DNA from: Gemmatimonadota bacterium
GTDB taxonomy: Bacteria > Gemmatimonadota > Gemmatimonadetes > Longimicrobiales > Gaopeijiaceae
Assembly (NCBI GenBank): GCA_022825135.1
Contig: JAJDYN010000021.1
Span: 37,973-101,972 of the forward strand
Direction: 5' to 3'
DNA length: 64,000 nt
Positions 13,575-21,740 of the stretch are shown piece by piece. Every line of letters starts with the position of its first letter. Positions within the stretch are counted from its first letter, which is position 1. The position numbers and the translations under genes were made by a program. A model generated the notes under the pieces. That model did no database searches, had not been told where the DNA came from, and was given only the letters and a program-made list of their open reading frames with translations.

Positions 13575-14486
13575 ATGGGAATCAGGCGACGCCGTGTCCG
13601 GTGGTTGTGGTTGATGGTGGGAATCCTGCTGCTGCCGGCTTCCGGCCTGGCACAACAGACGCATCCTCTTCTCTTAACCGAGGATTGGCTCGCGGAGCGT
13701 CTCGGAGACCCGGGCCTCCTGCTCCTGAACGTCGAGTACGACGAGTCGACGTTCCTGGAAGGGCACATTCCGGGCGCGCGCTTCCTCCCCTACCGGGAAA
13801 TCGTAACCCAGGTGGATGAACGGCTGGTCGAACTTCCTCCTCTCGAACAGGTGGTCGAGGTGTTCCGGCAGGCGGGCATATCCAACGACCTGCATGTCGT
13901 CCTCTACGGAACGCCCATCCCGGCCGCGCGCGCCTTCGTCACCCTCGAGCACCTCGGCCACGAGCGCGTCTCCCTTCTGGACGGCGGGCTGTTCGCGTGG
14001 CGGGAAGCGGGACGGGAAGTCGCGATGGGTCCGGTGTCCGGCGGACGCGGCGCCTTCGAGCCTCGCCCGCGGGACGACGTGTTCGTGGACGCGGACTGGG
14101 TGGACGAACGCCGCGACCGCACCGGATACGCCCTTCTCGACGGCCGCCCCGACGACGAGTACACCGGCGCCGACAACGGGCGCGACGGCACCTACCGGCC
14201 GGGCCACATCCCCGGGGCGGGGCACGTCTACTGGGAGGAGTTCATGGTCTCCCGCGAGGAACCGCGCTTCGTTTCGCGCGAGCAGATGGAGACCCTCTTC
14301 CGGCGCGCCGGCATCGACCCGGGCGAGACCGTCATCAGCTACTGCTACATCGGGATGCGCGCCAGCGTGAACTACTTCGTCTCCCGCCTGATGGGCCACG
14401 AGACCCGCTTCTACGACGGCTCCTGGAACGACTGGAGCCTGCTGGGGCTGCCCGCGGAGACGGGACCGCAGCGCCCGCCGGGTTGA
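13575..14486 (+). CDS. Exported sulfurtransferase with two rhodanese domains
   Basis: A 303-residue protein with a signal peptide (WLWLMVGILLLPASGLAQ) followed by two rhodanese domains. The N-terminal domain (GHIPGARFLPYREI) is inactive-like, with no Cys in the loop LYGTPIP. The C-terminal one has the loop YCYIGMRAS with C257 as the probable persulfide carrier. This order matches thiosulfate/3-mercaptopyruvate sulfurtransferases (TST/SseA type), here in the periplasm. The start is ATG 13575, just after the lhr stop. Physiological donor and acceptor are unknown. Confidence 0.88.
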   Translation: MGIRRRRVRWLWLMVGILLLPASGLAQQTHPLLLTEDWLAERLGDPGLLLLNVEYDESTFLEGHIPGARFLPYREIVTQVDERLVELPPLEQVVEVFRQAGISNDLHVVLYGTPIPAARAFVTLEHLGHERVSLLDGGLFAWREAGREVAMGPVSGGRGAFEPRPRDDVFVDADWVDERRDRTGYALLDGRPDDEYTGADNGRDGTYRPGHIPGAGHVYWEEFMVSREEPRFVSREQMETLFRRAGIDPGETVISYCYIGMRASVNYFVSRLMGHETRFYDGSWNDWSLLGLPAETGPQRPPG

Positions 14487-14540
14487 GGGTTGGTCGTTGC
14501 TCGCGCCAGAGAGGCGATCACCTGGTCGTGCCACGGCCGG

Positions 14541-14969
14541 TCACTGGCCAACACCTCGCGGCAGTGTGGCTACCCCGAGGCGACGCGCGGCCCGAATGAG
14601 CGCCTTGTCAAGTGTCGCAAGGGGTATCCCGCGTCTCATTGCGACCTCGAGGTACGCAGCGTCATAGGTTGTCAGATTCTCCTGGCGAGCGAGAGCCAGG
14701 GTTTCGCGTAGCGCGCGTTCCTCGGTTTCGGGGTCCGTCGCAATGGGCAACTGCACCAGGACATCCATGTAGGACGCAATCTTCGAGGGATCGATGCGTC
14801 TCCTTCGCTCTGCGTGGGACAGGACGTTGCCGACTTCGAGCCGCCAGAGCCCCGGAACCAGGGCACCGCTCTCCATCGTCCGGTCGAGCAGCGCATCGGT
14901 TTCGGGCCTTGCCTCGTCTTCGAAAAACCAGGCTACCGTAACCGAGCAATCGAGCACGAACTCGCTCAC
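14541..14969 (-). CDS. vapC: VapC-type PIN domain toxin
   Basis: A 142-residue PIN domain ribonuclease. The catalytic acids are seen at FVLDCS (D7), WRLEVG, TTYDAAYLEVA and LATLDKAL. The GTG start overlaps the antitoxin stop as GTGA (14966-14969), so translation is coupled, with antitoxin first. The C-terminus is ordinary for the family. With the upstream Phd/YefM-type gene it forms a complete type II toxin-antitoxin module. Confidence 0.9.
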   Translation of the reverse strand: MSEFVLDCSVTVAWFFEDEARPETDALLDRTMESGALVPGLWRLEVGNVLSHAERRRRIDPSKIASYMDVLVQLPIATDPETEERALRETLALARQENLTTYDAAYLEVAMRRGIPLATLDKALIRAARRLGVATLPRGVGQ

Positions 14970-15211
14970 CGACGTCGCTCGTCGCGAAGTTCCTTCCAGT
15001 TCAGGCCGCGAAGCTGGACGCCCTTCCGCAGCGACCGCAGCCTCTGGATCGTCTGAGCGACACGGGACCGATCTGCCTTTTCGGCAGGCACGAGCCTGGC
15101 AACGGGGACGCCTCGTCGGGTGATGAGCACTTCCTCTCCCTGAGCAACCTTGTTGAGAAGCGAGGACAGATGGGTCTTGGCATCGAACGCCCCAACCTCG
15201 ATCATGGACAT
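14966..15211 (-). CDS. Phd/YefM family antitoxin
   Basis: An 81-residue antitoxin. The N-terminal IEVGAFDAKTHLSSLLNKVAQGE and the LITRRGVPVARLVP strand are the classic Phd/YefM DNA-binding and dimerisation fold. The C-terminal 35 residues are charged and should wrap the toxin. Two start codons are possible (ATG 15211 or 15205). Upstream are two direct CTAGTTG copies over a candidate -10, suiting autorepression. Confidence 0.9.
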   Translation of the reverse strand: MSMIEVGAFDAKTHLSSLLNKVAQGEEVLITRRGVPVARLVPAEKADRSRVAQTIQRLRSLRKGVQLRGLNWKELRDERRR

Positions 15212-15268
15212 TGCCTCGTGTGTAATGGCGGCTCGTCAGGCCGACCGCGACCCTCACTGTTCATCTGT

Positions 15269-15288
15269 CTAGTTGCTCAGACTAGTTG
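15269..15288 (-). promoter_or_regulatory. Candidate operator: two CTAGTTG direct repeats
   Basis: CTAGTTG occurs at 15269-15275 and 15282-15288, 13 bases apart start to start. The stretch also contains CTAGT/ACTAG as an inverted repeat. It lies 58-77 bases upstream of the antitoxin start and covers the proposed -10, so it could be the binding site of the Phd/YefM antitoxin. Confidence 0.4.
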
Positions 15289-15308
15289 AATTGCGTGCCT
15301 CCCGTCAA
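15279..15308 (-). promoter_or_regulatory. Candidate promoter of the Phd/PIN module
   Basis: On the minus strand TTGACG (15303-15308) is followed after 18 bases by TAGTCT (15279-15284). The -10 match is weak (three of six). Placement between the divergent RnfD-like gene and the antitoxin is right. Confidence 0.3.
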
Positions 15309-15331
15309 GCCGAAGTAAGGACCTCAGATCC

Positions 15332-16969
15332 ATGGCCGCAGCGAAACGCAAGCGAGGGCCGCACCGGCCCGTGAGCCCGCCGCCCGGGAGGACGCCGTTG
15401 GAGTCGCAGGCCAGCATCAGCTCCAGGTCTCGCGACCTGCCCCGCATCTTCCTAGTGCCGCTCGTCCTGACGCTCGGCCTCCTTCTTCTCTCGCTTGCGC
15501 CGCGCGTTGCCGACAACGCCCGGCTCACCTTCGCGTTCCTTGCGGCGGTGGCCGGGCTGCTGGTCTGGCAGGGGGTGCTGTTCGCGAGGCTGTCGCGCGC
15601 CGGCGCTTCCCGCGGCTTCCGGATCGTCCTGCGCCCGCAGCACTATCTCCAGGCCCTCGTGCAGCTCACGGTGTTCGCCGTCTGGGGCTGGTACTGGCGT
15701 CCGGTCTACGACTTCGCCGGGCTGCTGCTGGCGCAACTGATCTTCGCCTACGCCTTCGACATGCTGCTCGCCTGGTCGCGGGGCGAGTGCTACGTGCTCG
15801 GCTTCGGGCCGTTCCCCATCATCTTCAGCACCAACCTCTTCCTCTGGTTCACGGACGACTGGTTCTACCTGCAGTTCCTGATGGTGGGGGCGGGCTTCCT
15901 GGGGAAGGCCTTCGTGCAGTGGCGGCGCGAGGGCCGGCGCACCCACGTCTTTAATCCCTCGGCGTTCTCGCTGGGGCTGTTCTCGCTGGTGCTGATCGCG
16001 ACGGGGACGAGCGACCTGACTTGGGGGCAGGACATCGCCACGACCCTCACTTTCGTCCCGGCGATCTACCTGCTGCTCTTCGCCCTCGGCCTGGCGGTGA
16101 TGTACTTCTTCCGGGTCACCCTGGTGTCGGGGTTCGCCGCGGTCGCGCTCTTCGGGCTGAGCGCGCTCTACGGGGCGGCGACCGGGGTCCCGTACTTCAT
16201 CGACTCCGAGATTCCCGCCGCCGTCTTCCTGGGGTTGCACCTCCTGGTGACGGACCCGTCGACGTCGCCGCGCACGCGCACCGGCAAGGCCATCTTCGGG
16301 GCGCTCTACGGCGTCGGGGTCTTCGGGCTGTTCTGGTTCCTCGAAGCGGCGGGCGCTCCGACCTTCTACGACAAGCTGCTGTGCGTGCCGCTGCTCAACC
16401 TGAGCGTGCCGCTCATCGACCGCTTCGTGCGCTCGCTCCAGAGTCGTCCGCGCATCCGGCGCCTCGGCGAGGTCCCGTGGGCGACGGCCAACCTGGCGCA
16501 CATGGCGGTGTGGATCGTCTTCTTCGCCGCCATGACCGCGACCGGGCGCACCGACGGCATCCACCGGGGCGACAGGTTGCCGTTCTGGCAGGAGGCGTGT
16601 GAGGAGGGCCGCGCAGGCGCCTGTGAGCGGCTGGTGCAGATCGAGGCCAGCTACTGCGCCGACAACGCGGGGTGGGCGTGCAACGAGCTGGGCGCGCACT
16701 ACGTCGAGGGCCGGATCGTGGAACCGGACGCGGCACTGGCGCTGGGCTTCTTCGCGCGGGCATGCGAGGCGCAGTTCCAGGCCGGTTGCGTCAACCTGCT
16801 CGATCCCTCGGTGGTGAGTCGCGCGCCGCCTCGCCCGCTGGATCTCAGGCTGCTGCTGCGCCAGGGCGGGCTGAACCTCGTCGACATGCCGGAGCGGGAT
16901 CTGCTGGAGCGCGCCTGCGGCCATGGCTGGGCGTTCGCGTGCGAGCGCCTCGGGGCGGACGTGCGATGA
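15332..16969 (+). CDS. NqrB/RnfD-like membrane protein fused to Cys-paired Sel1/Hcp repeats
   Basis: A 545-residue protein. Residues 40-400 form about ten hydrophobic helices with NqrB/RnfD-like motifs: HVFNPSAFSLGLFS (F207-N208-P209) and VTDPSTSPRTRTGK (T307 on). NqrB/RnfD subunits belong to Na+/H+-coupled electron-transfer complexes and carry covalent FMN on an SGAT-type threonine; I see no such motif here. After a final helix (about 390-410) come four short repeats each with a C-x7-C pair, for example ACEEGRAGAC and YCADNAGWAC, as in disulfide-stapled Sel1/Hcp repeats of exported proteins, so this tail is probably periplasmic. The next gene, 51 bases on, encodes an exported SUMF1-domain protein. 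Confidence 0.75.
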   Translation: MAAAKRKRGPHRPVSPPPGRTPLESQASISSRSRDLPRIFLVPLVLTLGLLLLSLAPRVADNARLTFAFLAAVAGLLVWQGVLFARLSRAGASRGFRIVLRPQHYLQALVQLTVFAVWGWYWRPVYDFAGLLLAQLIFAYAFDMLLAWSRGECYVLGFGPFPIIFSTNLFLWFTDDWFYLQFLMVGAGFLGKAFVQWRREGRRTHVFNPSAFSLGLFSLVLIATGTSDLTWGQDIATTLTFVPAIYLLLFALGLAVMYFFRVTLVSGFAAVALFGLSALYGAATGVPYFIDSEIPAAVFLGLHLLVTDPSTSPRTRTGKAIFGALYGVGVFGLFWFLEAAGAPTFYDKLLCVPLLNLSVPLIDRFVRSLQSRPRIRRLGEVPWATANLAHMAVWIVFFAAMTATGRTDGIHRGDRLPFWQEACEEGRAGACERLVQIEASYCADNAGWACNELGAHYVEGRIVEPDAALALGFFARACEAQFQAGCVNLLDPSVVSRAPPRPLDLRLLLRQGGLNLVDMPERDLLERACGHGWAFACERLGADVR

Positions 16970-17020
16970 GGCCGGTGAGGATTGGGTGCGTAGCTGAATG
17001 AGGCGGGGGAGCGAAGCGCG

Positions 17021-17962
17021 ATGAGGCTGCTGGCGGTGTTCGCGATCGCGGGGTTGATCTTCGCAGGTGTGTGGCTGGACTATCGGAGTCAGATGGCCCA
17101 GGTCGGATCCGGGGGGAGGGGAGCCCTGAGTACCGAGACATCTCCCGTCGCATCCACTGATCCCGCGTCCGAGCTTTCCGGCTACCGCGCCGATCTGGGC
17201 CATCTCCCGGACGCCCCGCTGCTGGGTTTCGTGGAGATACCGGAAGGGCCCTTCCTCATGGGGAGCGATCCGGGCATCGACACCCTCGCCTACGATGTCG
17301 AGCGCTGGAGTGCGGGCCAGCCGCAAGGCACGGTGGATGTGCCGGCGTTCTTCATCAGCCGCAACGAGGTAACCGTGGCGCAGTTCGGTGCCTTCGTGCG
17401 CGCCACCGGCCATGCAGCCGACCCGCAGGCGCTTGCGGGGCCGCCGCTCCATCCGGCGTCGTTCGTCTCCTGGCCGGACGCCCTGGCGTACTGCCGCTGG
17501 CTGGAGGGATTGCTGCGCCAGTCCCCCGCGACGCCGCCGGAGCTACGGGCCCTGTTCGCCGACGGCTGGCACGTGACGCTGCCGACCGAGGCGCAGTGGG
17601 AGAAGGCCGCCCGCGGAGACGACGGGCGCATCTTCCCCTGGGGAAACCAGTTGCGGCGGGACCGGGCCAACTTCGCGACCGGGACGCCCGCGCCCGTGGG
17701 CGAGCTGGCCTGCCCCGAGTGCCCCTACGGCCTGAGCGACATGAGCGGCAACGTCTGGGAGTGGACCCGCAGCCCCTGGCAGCCCTACCCCTACGACGAG
17801 GCGGACGACCGCGAGGGGCTCGAGGGCGATGCGCTGTGGGTCATGCGCGGCGGGTCGTTCAGCGACCCGGTGCGCAACGTGCGGGCTGCGATACGAGGTG
17901 CGGCCGGCCCGGACGTGCGCCGCGAGTTCATCGGGTTCCGGGTGGTGATCACGCGGGATTGA
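17021..17962 (+). CDS. Exported SUMF1/formylglycine-generating-like domain protein
   Basis: A 313-residue protein with an N-terminal membrane anchor or signal (LLAVFAIAGLIFAGVW) and then a SUMF1/EgtB/PvdO-type fold: FVEIPEGPFLMGSD, NEVTVAQFGAFV, LPTEAQWEKAARG, GNVWEWTRSPW, VMRGGSFSDP and GFRVV. The C-terminal cysteines that bind copper in true formylglycine-generating enzymes are absent; only a CPEC pair is present mid-domain. It is therefore unlikely to oxidise sulfatase cysteine and may be a non-catalytic or differently acting relative. It follows the RnfD-like gene by 51 bases, suggesting co-transcription. Confidence 0.85.
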   Translation: MRLLAVFAIAGLIFAGVWLDYRSQMAQVGSGGRGALSTETSPVASTDPASELSGYRADLGHLPDAPLLGFVEIPEGPFLMGSDPGIDTLAYDVERWSAGQPQGTVDVPAFFISRNEVTVAQFGAFVRATGHAADPQALAGPPLHPASFVSWPDALAYCRWLEGLLRQSPATPPELRALFADGWHVTLPTEAQWEKAARGDDGRIFPWGNQLRRDRANFATGTPAPVGELACPECPYGLSDMSGNVWEWTRSPWQPYPYDEADDREGLEGDALWVMRGGSFSDPVRNVRAAIRGAAGPDVRREFIGFRVVITRD

Positions 17963-18085
17963 GTTCCTGCGCCCGACCGGCAGCCGGACGACAGGCCGCT
18001 CGGCCCATGCCCCTGGATTCTCTCCAGCCAAAGAGGACTCGTCTACGACGATCCGTGTGCGGGCGACGTTCGGATCTGGAGCCCC

Positions 18086-18523
18086 TCAGTCTCTCCCGGC
18101 GATGTCGGCTACGTGGACAACCCGATCCCCCAGATACGGATGCTTCCGCACCTTGTTGTAGAACCGGGTATCAGCGGTTACGACCGGGAGGTCCTCGGTA
18201 ATTGCCAGCGCCAGATAGAAGCAATCGTAGACCGAGTGCCCCAGGTCTACCGCCAGTCGCGCGCTCGAGGAGGCGAGTTGCCGCGTGGAGAGGGTGGTGG
18301 CCAACGGCGCGGCGCGCAGCAGGTCCACCGCCTCCGCCAATTCCTCGCGATCGATCTCGCCGTGCCGGCACTTGGCTGACAACGCGCTGGCGGCCTCGGC
18401 GAACAGCAGATCCGGGGCCAGGAGCGTAACGCCGGAGTCGAGCAGCGTGGCCGCTTCGTCAGATAGCGGTTCGGTCACCAGCCACTTGACCGCTACGCTC
18501 GCGTCGACGACGTACCCTCTCAC
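18086..18523 (-). CDS. vapC: VapC-type PIN domain toxin
   Basis: A 145-residue PIN ribonuclease. Acidic residues are visible at YVVDAS (D7), LLFAEAASAL, SVYDCFYLALA and VVTADTRFY. The GTG start overlaps the antitoxin stop as GTGA (18520-18523). The pairing with a ribbon-helix-helix antitoxin makes it a FitAB/VapBC-type module. Confidence 0.92.
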   Translation of the reverse strand: MRGYVVDASVAVKWLVTEPLSDEAATLLDSGVTLLAPDLLFAEAASALSAKCRHGEIDREELAEAVDLLRAAPLATTLSTRQLASSSARLAVDLGHSVYDCFYLALAITEDLPVVTADTRFYNKVRKHPYLGDRVVHVADIAGRD

Positions 18524-18756
18524 TCAGGCGCGTCCCGATTACGATCGGCCCTGATCGTCTCCGTGCTGTCGATGCAGGAGGAGAGACGCCGCCGCATCGC
18601 CCTCGCCCGCTCGGCGAAGCTTCCCTGGTCGGGGAGCAACGCAACCCGCAGGATTTCGCGGTGTTCGGCCTCGGCGGACCGCCCTTTGGCCGCCGCGCGC
18701 TGCTTGAGTCTGCTGATGATCTGTCGGGGCACCTTGCGAACCGTGAGTTGAGCCAT
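18520..18756 (-). CDS. vapB: FitA-like ribbon-helix-helix antitoxin
   Basis: A 78-residue antitoxin. The N-terminal AQLTVRKVPRQIISRLKQRAA followed by GRSAEAEHREILR is the FitA/Arc-type ribbon-helix-helix DNA-binding domain, and the C-terminus should bind the PIN toxin. ATG 18756 is preferred over ATG 18789, since the RHH strand starts right there and AGAGG lies nine bases upstream. A strong promoter with an inverted repeat over its -10 lies upstream. Confidence 0.9.
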   Translation of the reverse strand: MAQLTVRKVPRQIISRLKQRAAAKGRSAEAEHREILRVALLPDQGSFAERARAMRRRLSSCIDSTETIRADRNRDAPE

Positions 18757-18799
18757 CTCTTGCGCCTCTTGCGCCGACCGAATGTGCATGCAATGACAT

Positions 18800-18819
18800 C
18801 AATCATTTACATGTGATTG
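18800..18819. promoter_or_regulatory. Inverted repeat CAATCA-N8-TGATTG, candidate antitoxin operator
   Basis: Arms at 18800-18805 and 18814-18819 cover the -10 box. RHH antitoxins of the FitA type repress their own operon by binding such inverted repeats. GCAATG also flanks the site on both sides as a direct repeat. Confidence 0.5.
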
Positions 18820-18831
18820 CAATGCTGTCAA
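18804..18831 (-). promoter_or_regulatory. Promoter of the fitA/vapC-like module
   Basis: On the minus strand a perfect -35 TTGACA (18826-18831) and a -10-like TAAATG (18804-18809) are 16 bases apart. The predicted start of transcription near 18797 gives a leader of about 40 bases. Confidence 0.6.
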
Positions 18832-18920
18832 CTCCTGGGATGAGGTCGCATGGACGTTCGGGTGTCGTTCTGTCCGCGATCCTCCACCCGGCTGTCCCGA
18901 CTCTTGCGCCCCGCATCCCC

Positions 18921-21740
18921 TCACAGGTTCAGCCAGTAGTTCACCTTGACCAGGAAGATGTTGTCCGGGCGGATGCGCACCAGCTCGCCGGCGTCGTAGC
19001 GGAAGTCGAAGTCGCCGATGCCGTCGGACGCGAGCGGGTCCCAGGCATCCCGCAGCGCGCGGTGGTAGCGGCGCTGCTGCCACACCAGGAAGAGCGTCGA
19101 TCCGGGGCTCCACTCCCAGCGCAGCACCGCGTTGCCGCGCAGGCTGCGCACGTTGAAGTCCCGGTCGTGGATGGTGATTTCGGGAGCTGCGCCGGCCCCG
19201 TCGGGATCGATCAGGAAGCCGCCGCTCTCCAGCCGGTACATCGTGCCGGCGTCTTCGCCGTAGCGGAGGAAGTCGAAGGTCCCCGGCGTCCGGAATTCCT
19301 TCAGGCCCCCGTAGTCGCCGCTGGAGATGAGCGGCTGGGCGTAGACCTGGAGCGTCAGCGTGGGCGAGAAGGTGACGTTCAGCCGGGTGTCGAGGGACAG
19401 CGTGGTCTGATCGATGGGGGCAAAGATGTAGCGTCGACCGAAGGTGGCGGTGGCCAGCGGGTCGTCGCGCGACGTCACGTACTGGGCCTCGGCGTAGCTG
19501 CGCGTGAGCCTGGGGCCCAGATGCAGCTCCAGCTTCTCGCCCGACTTGTAGGCGACGTTCAGCGATCCGGTGTGGCTCCAGGATCCGGCTTCGTCGAAGG
19601 CCCAGTTGTAGCTGGCCCGTCCGCTCACGGGCTGCCGCGAGTCGGAGGAGAGGTTGGCGTTGCCCGCGTAGGACTGCGGATCGCGGGCGAGCGGACCGCC
19701 GCGGGTGAGCCGGTCGTTGTCGGTCGGGGCCCGGATCACCCCGCGGACCGAGCCGCCCCAGTAGTTCAGCCACTGCCAGTTCAGGTTGACGTTGAACTCC
19801 GAGTGGAGGCGGTCGCCCGCCGTGTTCCACTTGCCGTCCGGTCCGCCGGAGACCGACCAGTTGCGCAGCCAGGTCCCGGGGCGCGGCTGGCGCCAGGTGA
19901 GGTGGGTGTCGAGCATGATGCGGTCGGCCTCGGTCTGGAAGCCGATGTCGTTGACCTCGTAGTCCGGGCTGATGCTCGCCATGGCGATGCGCGCCGTGAA
20001 CGACCCCGACTGCTTGTTCACGTCGAACATGGCGTAGTGGCCGCCCAGCGAGGTGGCGTCGGGGTCCAGCACGCGGTTGTCGTCGGGGCGCTGGAAATAC
20101 CGGGCCGAGGAATGCTGTGTACGGAGGATGGCCGCCTCGCTGCCGGAGACGAGGCTGCGCGAGAAAGCCCCGTTGACGCGCCACGAGCGATCGTCCCACT
20201 CGTGGATGAAATCCACCCCGGCGACGTACGCCGAGGAGTGCAGGCGGTCGCCCAGGATGCTGCCCGAGAGGTTGCGGTTGACGGCCGTGGCCATGGCGCC
20301 CAGCTGGGTGAGGCCGTCGCGGAGGTCGCGGCGGAGCCTTCCCGCCAGGTAGTTGGTCGCGGGTTCGAGTTCGGCTTCCCCCCGAGTCCCGCCGGCGTCC
20401 ACGTAGGGGGCCATCTCGCGCCCGGTCACGGCCTCCAGCAGCCCGACCGACCAGCCGTCCCCCACCTTCCCGGTGATCTTGGCGGCCCCCACGATGGTGG
20501 TCGCGGTGGGTGCGTCCGAGAAGACCGCGTCCGACGCCATCGGCCCCTGCGGCCGCCGGCCGATGCGGCGCGAGTACATGACCGTCGGAGGACGCCCGGT
20601 ACTGCCCCCCGGTCCGCCGCGCGCGAACTGGAAGATCTCCCCGCCCTCCACGAAGAAGGGGCGCCGCTCATCGAAGCGCGTCTCGAAGGCCGTGAGGTTG
20701 ATCACCGCCGGGTCCACCTCGACCTGGCCGAAGTCGGGGTTGACGGTGGCGTCCAGGGTGAGGTTCGAGCCCAGCCGGTACTTGAGGTCGGCGCCCGCCC
20801 GTCCGAAATAGTCCGAACCCGAGCGGAACGGGTTTTCGAACGAGACGTCGGCCGGCGCCGCCTGGCGAATGTACTCGGCGCTCAATCCGGCGTAGGGCAG
20901 GATCTCCAGCCTGCGTCCGGAAGCGACGCCCTCGATTCCGGCGAGGTGCCCGAATCGCGCCACGCCGCCCGGTTCCAGCTTGGGCGTGAAGGAGAAGACG
21001 GCGCGCTCCTGGTTGCGATTGATGGTGCGCTCGATCTGGAGACCCCACAGCTGGTCGGGAGCGGTGCTGAAGCGCAACTGGCTGAAGGGGATGCGCATCT
21101 CCACGAACCAGCCCTCGTCCGTAACCGAGGTGGCGACGTCCCAGACCGGGTCCCAGGAACCGTCCCCGCGGCCGTCCCCCCTGCCGCCGCCGAAGATGCC
21201 CGACCCTCCGCTCAGGACTTCGTCGCGCTTCATTCCGGAGGGATTGGTGGAGAAACGATACGCGGTGCGGTGATCGTGGTAGCTGTCCACGGTCACCGTG
21301 AAGAAGTCCGAATCGGGCACCCCCGCGTCCCGGCGGGCGAGCCGGGTGGTGACCGGAGCCGAGTCCAGCAGCCGCGCCCCGACGTAGAGCGCGTCGTCGT
21401 CGTACAGGAACAGGACCTCGGTGCGCTCGCTGACCGGGAAGCCCTCGTCCGGGTCCATCTGGGTGAACTCGGTCACCGCCGCGGCGTCGGCCCAGGGCGC
21501 CTCCTCCAACCGGCCATCGATCCGGATATCGGTGGGCGTTCGGAGCGCGCGTGCTTCCGGCGCCTCCGCGTGTGGCACCAGGGCAAGCGCCCGGACGCCG
21601 CCGTCATCGTTCTGCTGGGCGGCCAGCGAAACGGGGGCGGACAAGAATGTGAGGGAGGCGGCCAGCAGGAGGGTGGCCAGCAACCCGGGCGGGCGCACCG
21701 TGCCCGGCGTGCGGAGACCCGTCCGGACCGAACGGTTCAC
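18921..21740 (-). CDS. DUF5916 outer-membrane protein with CBM9-like N-terminal domain
   Basis: A protein of about 939 residues. It has a signal peptide (LLATLLLAASLTFLSAPVSLAAQQ), then a carbohydrate-binding-9-like domain (IRIDGRLEEAPWADAA to EMRIPFSQLRF), then the long DUF5916 barrel region with phrases such as NLTAFETRFDERRPFFVEG and C-terminal NIFLVKVNYWLNL. Such proteins are common in Gemmatimonadota and Bacteroidota outer membranes; their function is unknown. The GTG start at 21740 overlaps the stop of the upstream membrane-protein gene as GTGA, so the two are translationally coupled. The frame stays open far upstream but has no relevant content there. Confidence 0.88.
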   Translation of the reverse strand: MNRSVRTGLRTPGTVRPPGLLATLLLAASLTFLSAPVSLAAQQNDDGGVRALALVPHAEAPEARALRTPTDIRIDGRLEEAPWADAAAVTEFTQMDPDEGFPVSERTEVLFLYDDDALYVGARLLDSAPVTTRLARRDAGVPDSDFFTVTVDSYHDHRTAYRFSTNPSGMKRDEVLSGGSGIFGGGRGDGRGDGSWDPVWDVATSVTDEGWFVEMRIPFSQLRFSTAPDQLWGLQIERTINRNQERAVFSFTPKLEPGGVARFGHLAGIEGVASGRRLEILPYAGLSAEYIRQAAPADVSFENPFRSGSDYFGRAGADLKYRLGSNLTLDATVNPDFGQVEVDPAVINLTAFETRFDERRPFFVEGGEIFQFARGGPGGSTGRPPTVMYSRRIGRRPQGPMASDAVFSDAPTATTIVGAAKITGKVGDGWSVGLLEAVTGREMAPYVDAGGTRGEAELEPATNYLAGRLRRDLRDGLTQLGAMATAVNRNLSGSILGDRLHSSAYVAGVDFIHEWDDRSWRVNGAFSRSLVSGSEAAILRTQHSSARYFQRPDDNRVLDPDATSLGGHYAMFDVNKQSGSFTARIAMASISPDYEVNDIGFQTEADRIMLDTHLTWRQPRPGTWLRNWSVSGGPDGKWNTAGDRLHSEFNVNLNWQWLNYWGGSVRGVIRAPTDNDRLTRGGPLARDPQSYAGNANLSSDSRQPVSGRASYNWAFDEAGSWSHTGSLNVAYKSGEKLELHLGPRLTRSYAEAQYVTSRDDPLATATFGRRYIFAPIDQTTLSLDTRLNVTFSPTLTLQVYAQPLISSGDYGGLKEFRTPGTFDFLRYGEDAGTMYRLESGGFLIDPDGAGAAPEITIHDRDFNVRSLRGNAVLRWEWSPGSTLFLVWQQRRYHRALRDAWDPLASDGIGDFDFRYDAGELVRIRPDNIFLVKVNYWLNL

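Noticed and set aside
17021..17962. Considered a true sulfatase-activating formylglycine-generating enzyme
   Set aside because: The C-terminal cysteines required for copper binding are absent and no sulfatase gene is present.
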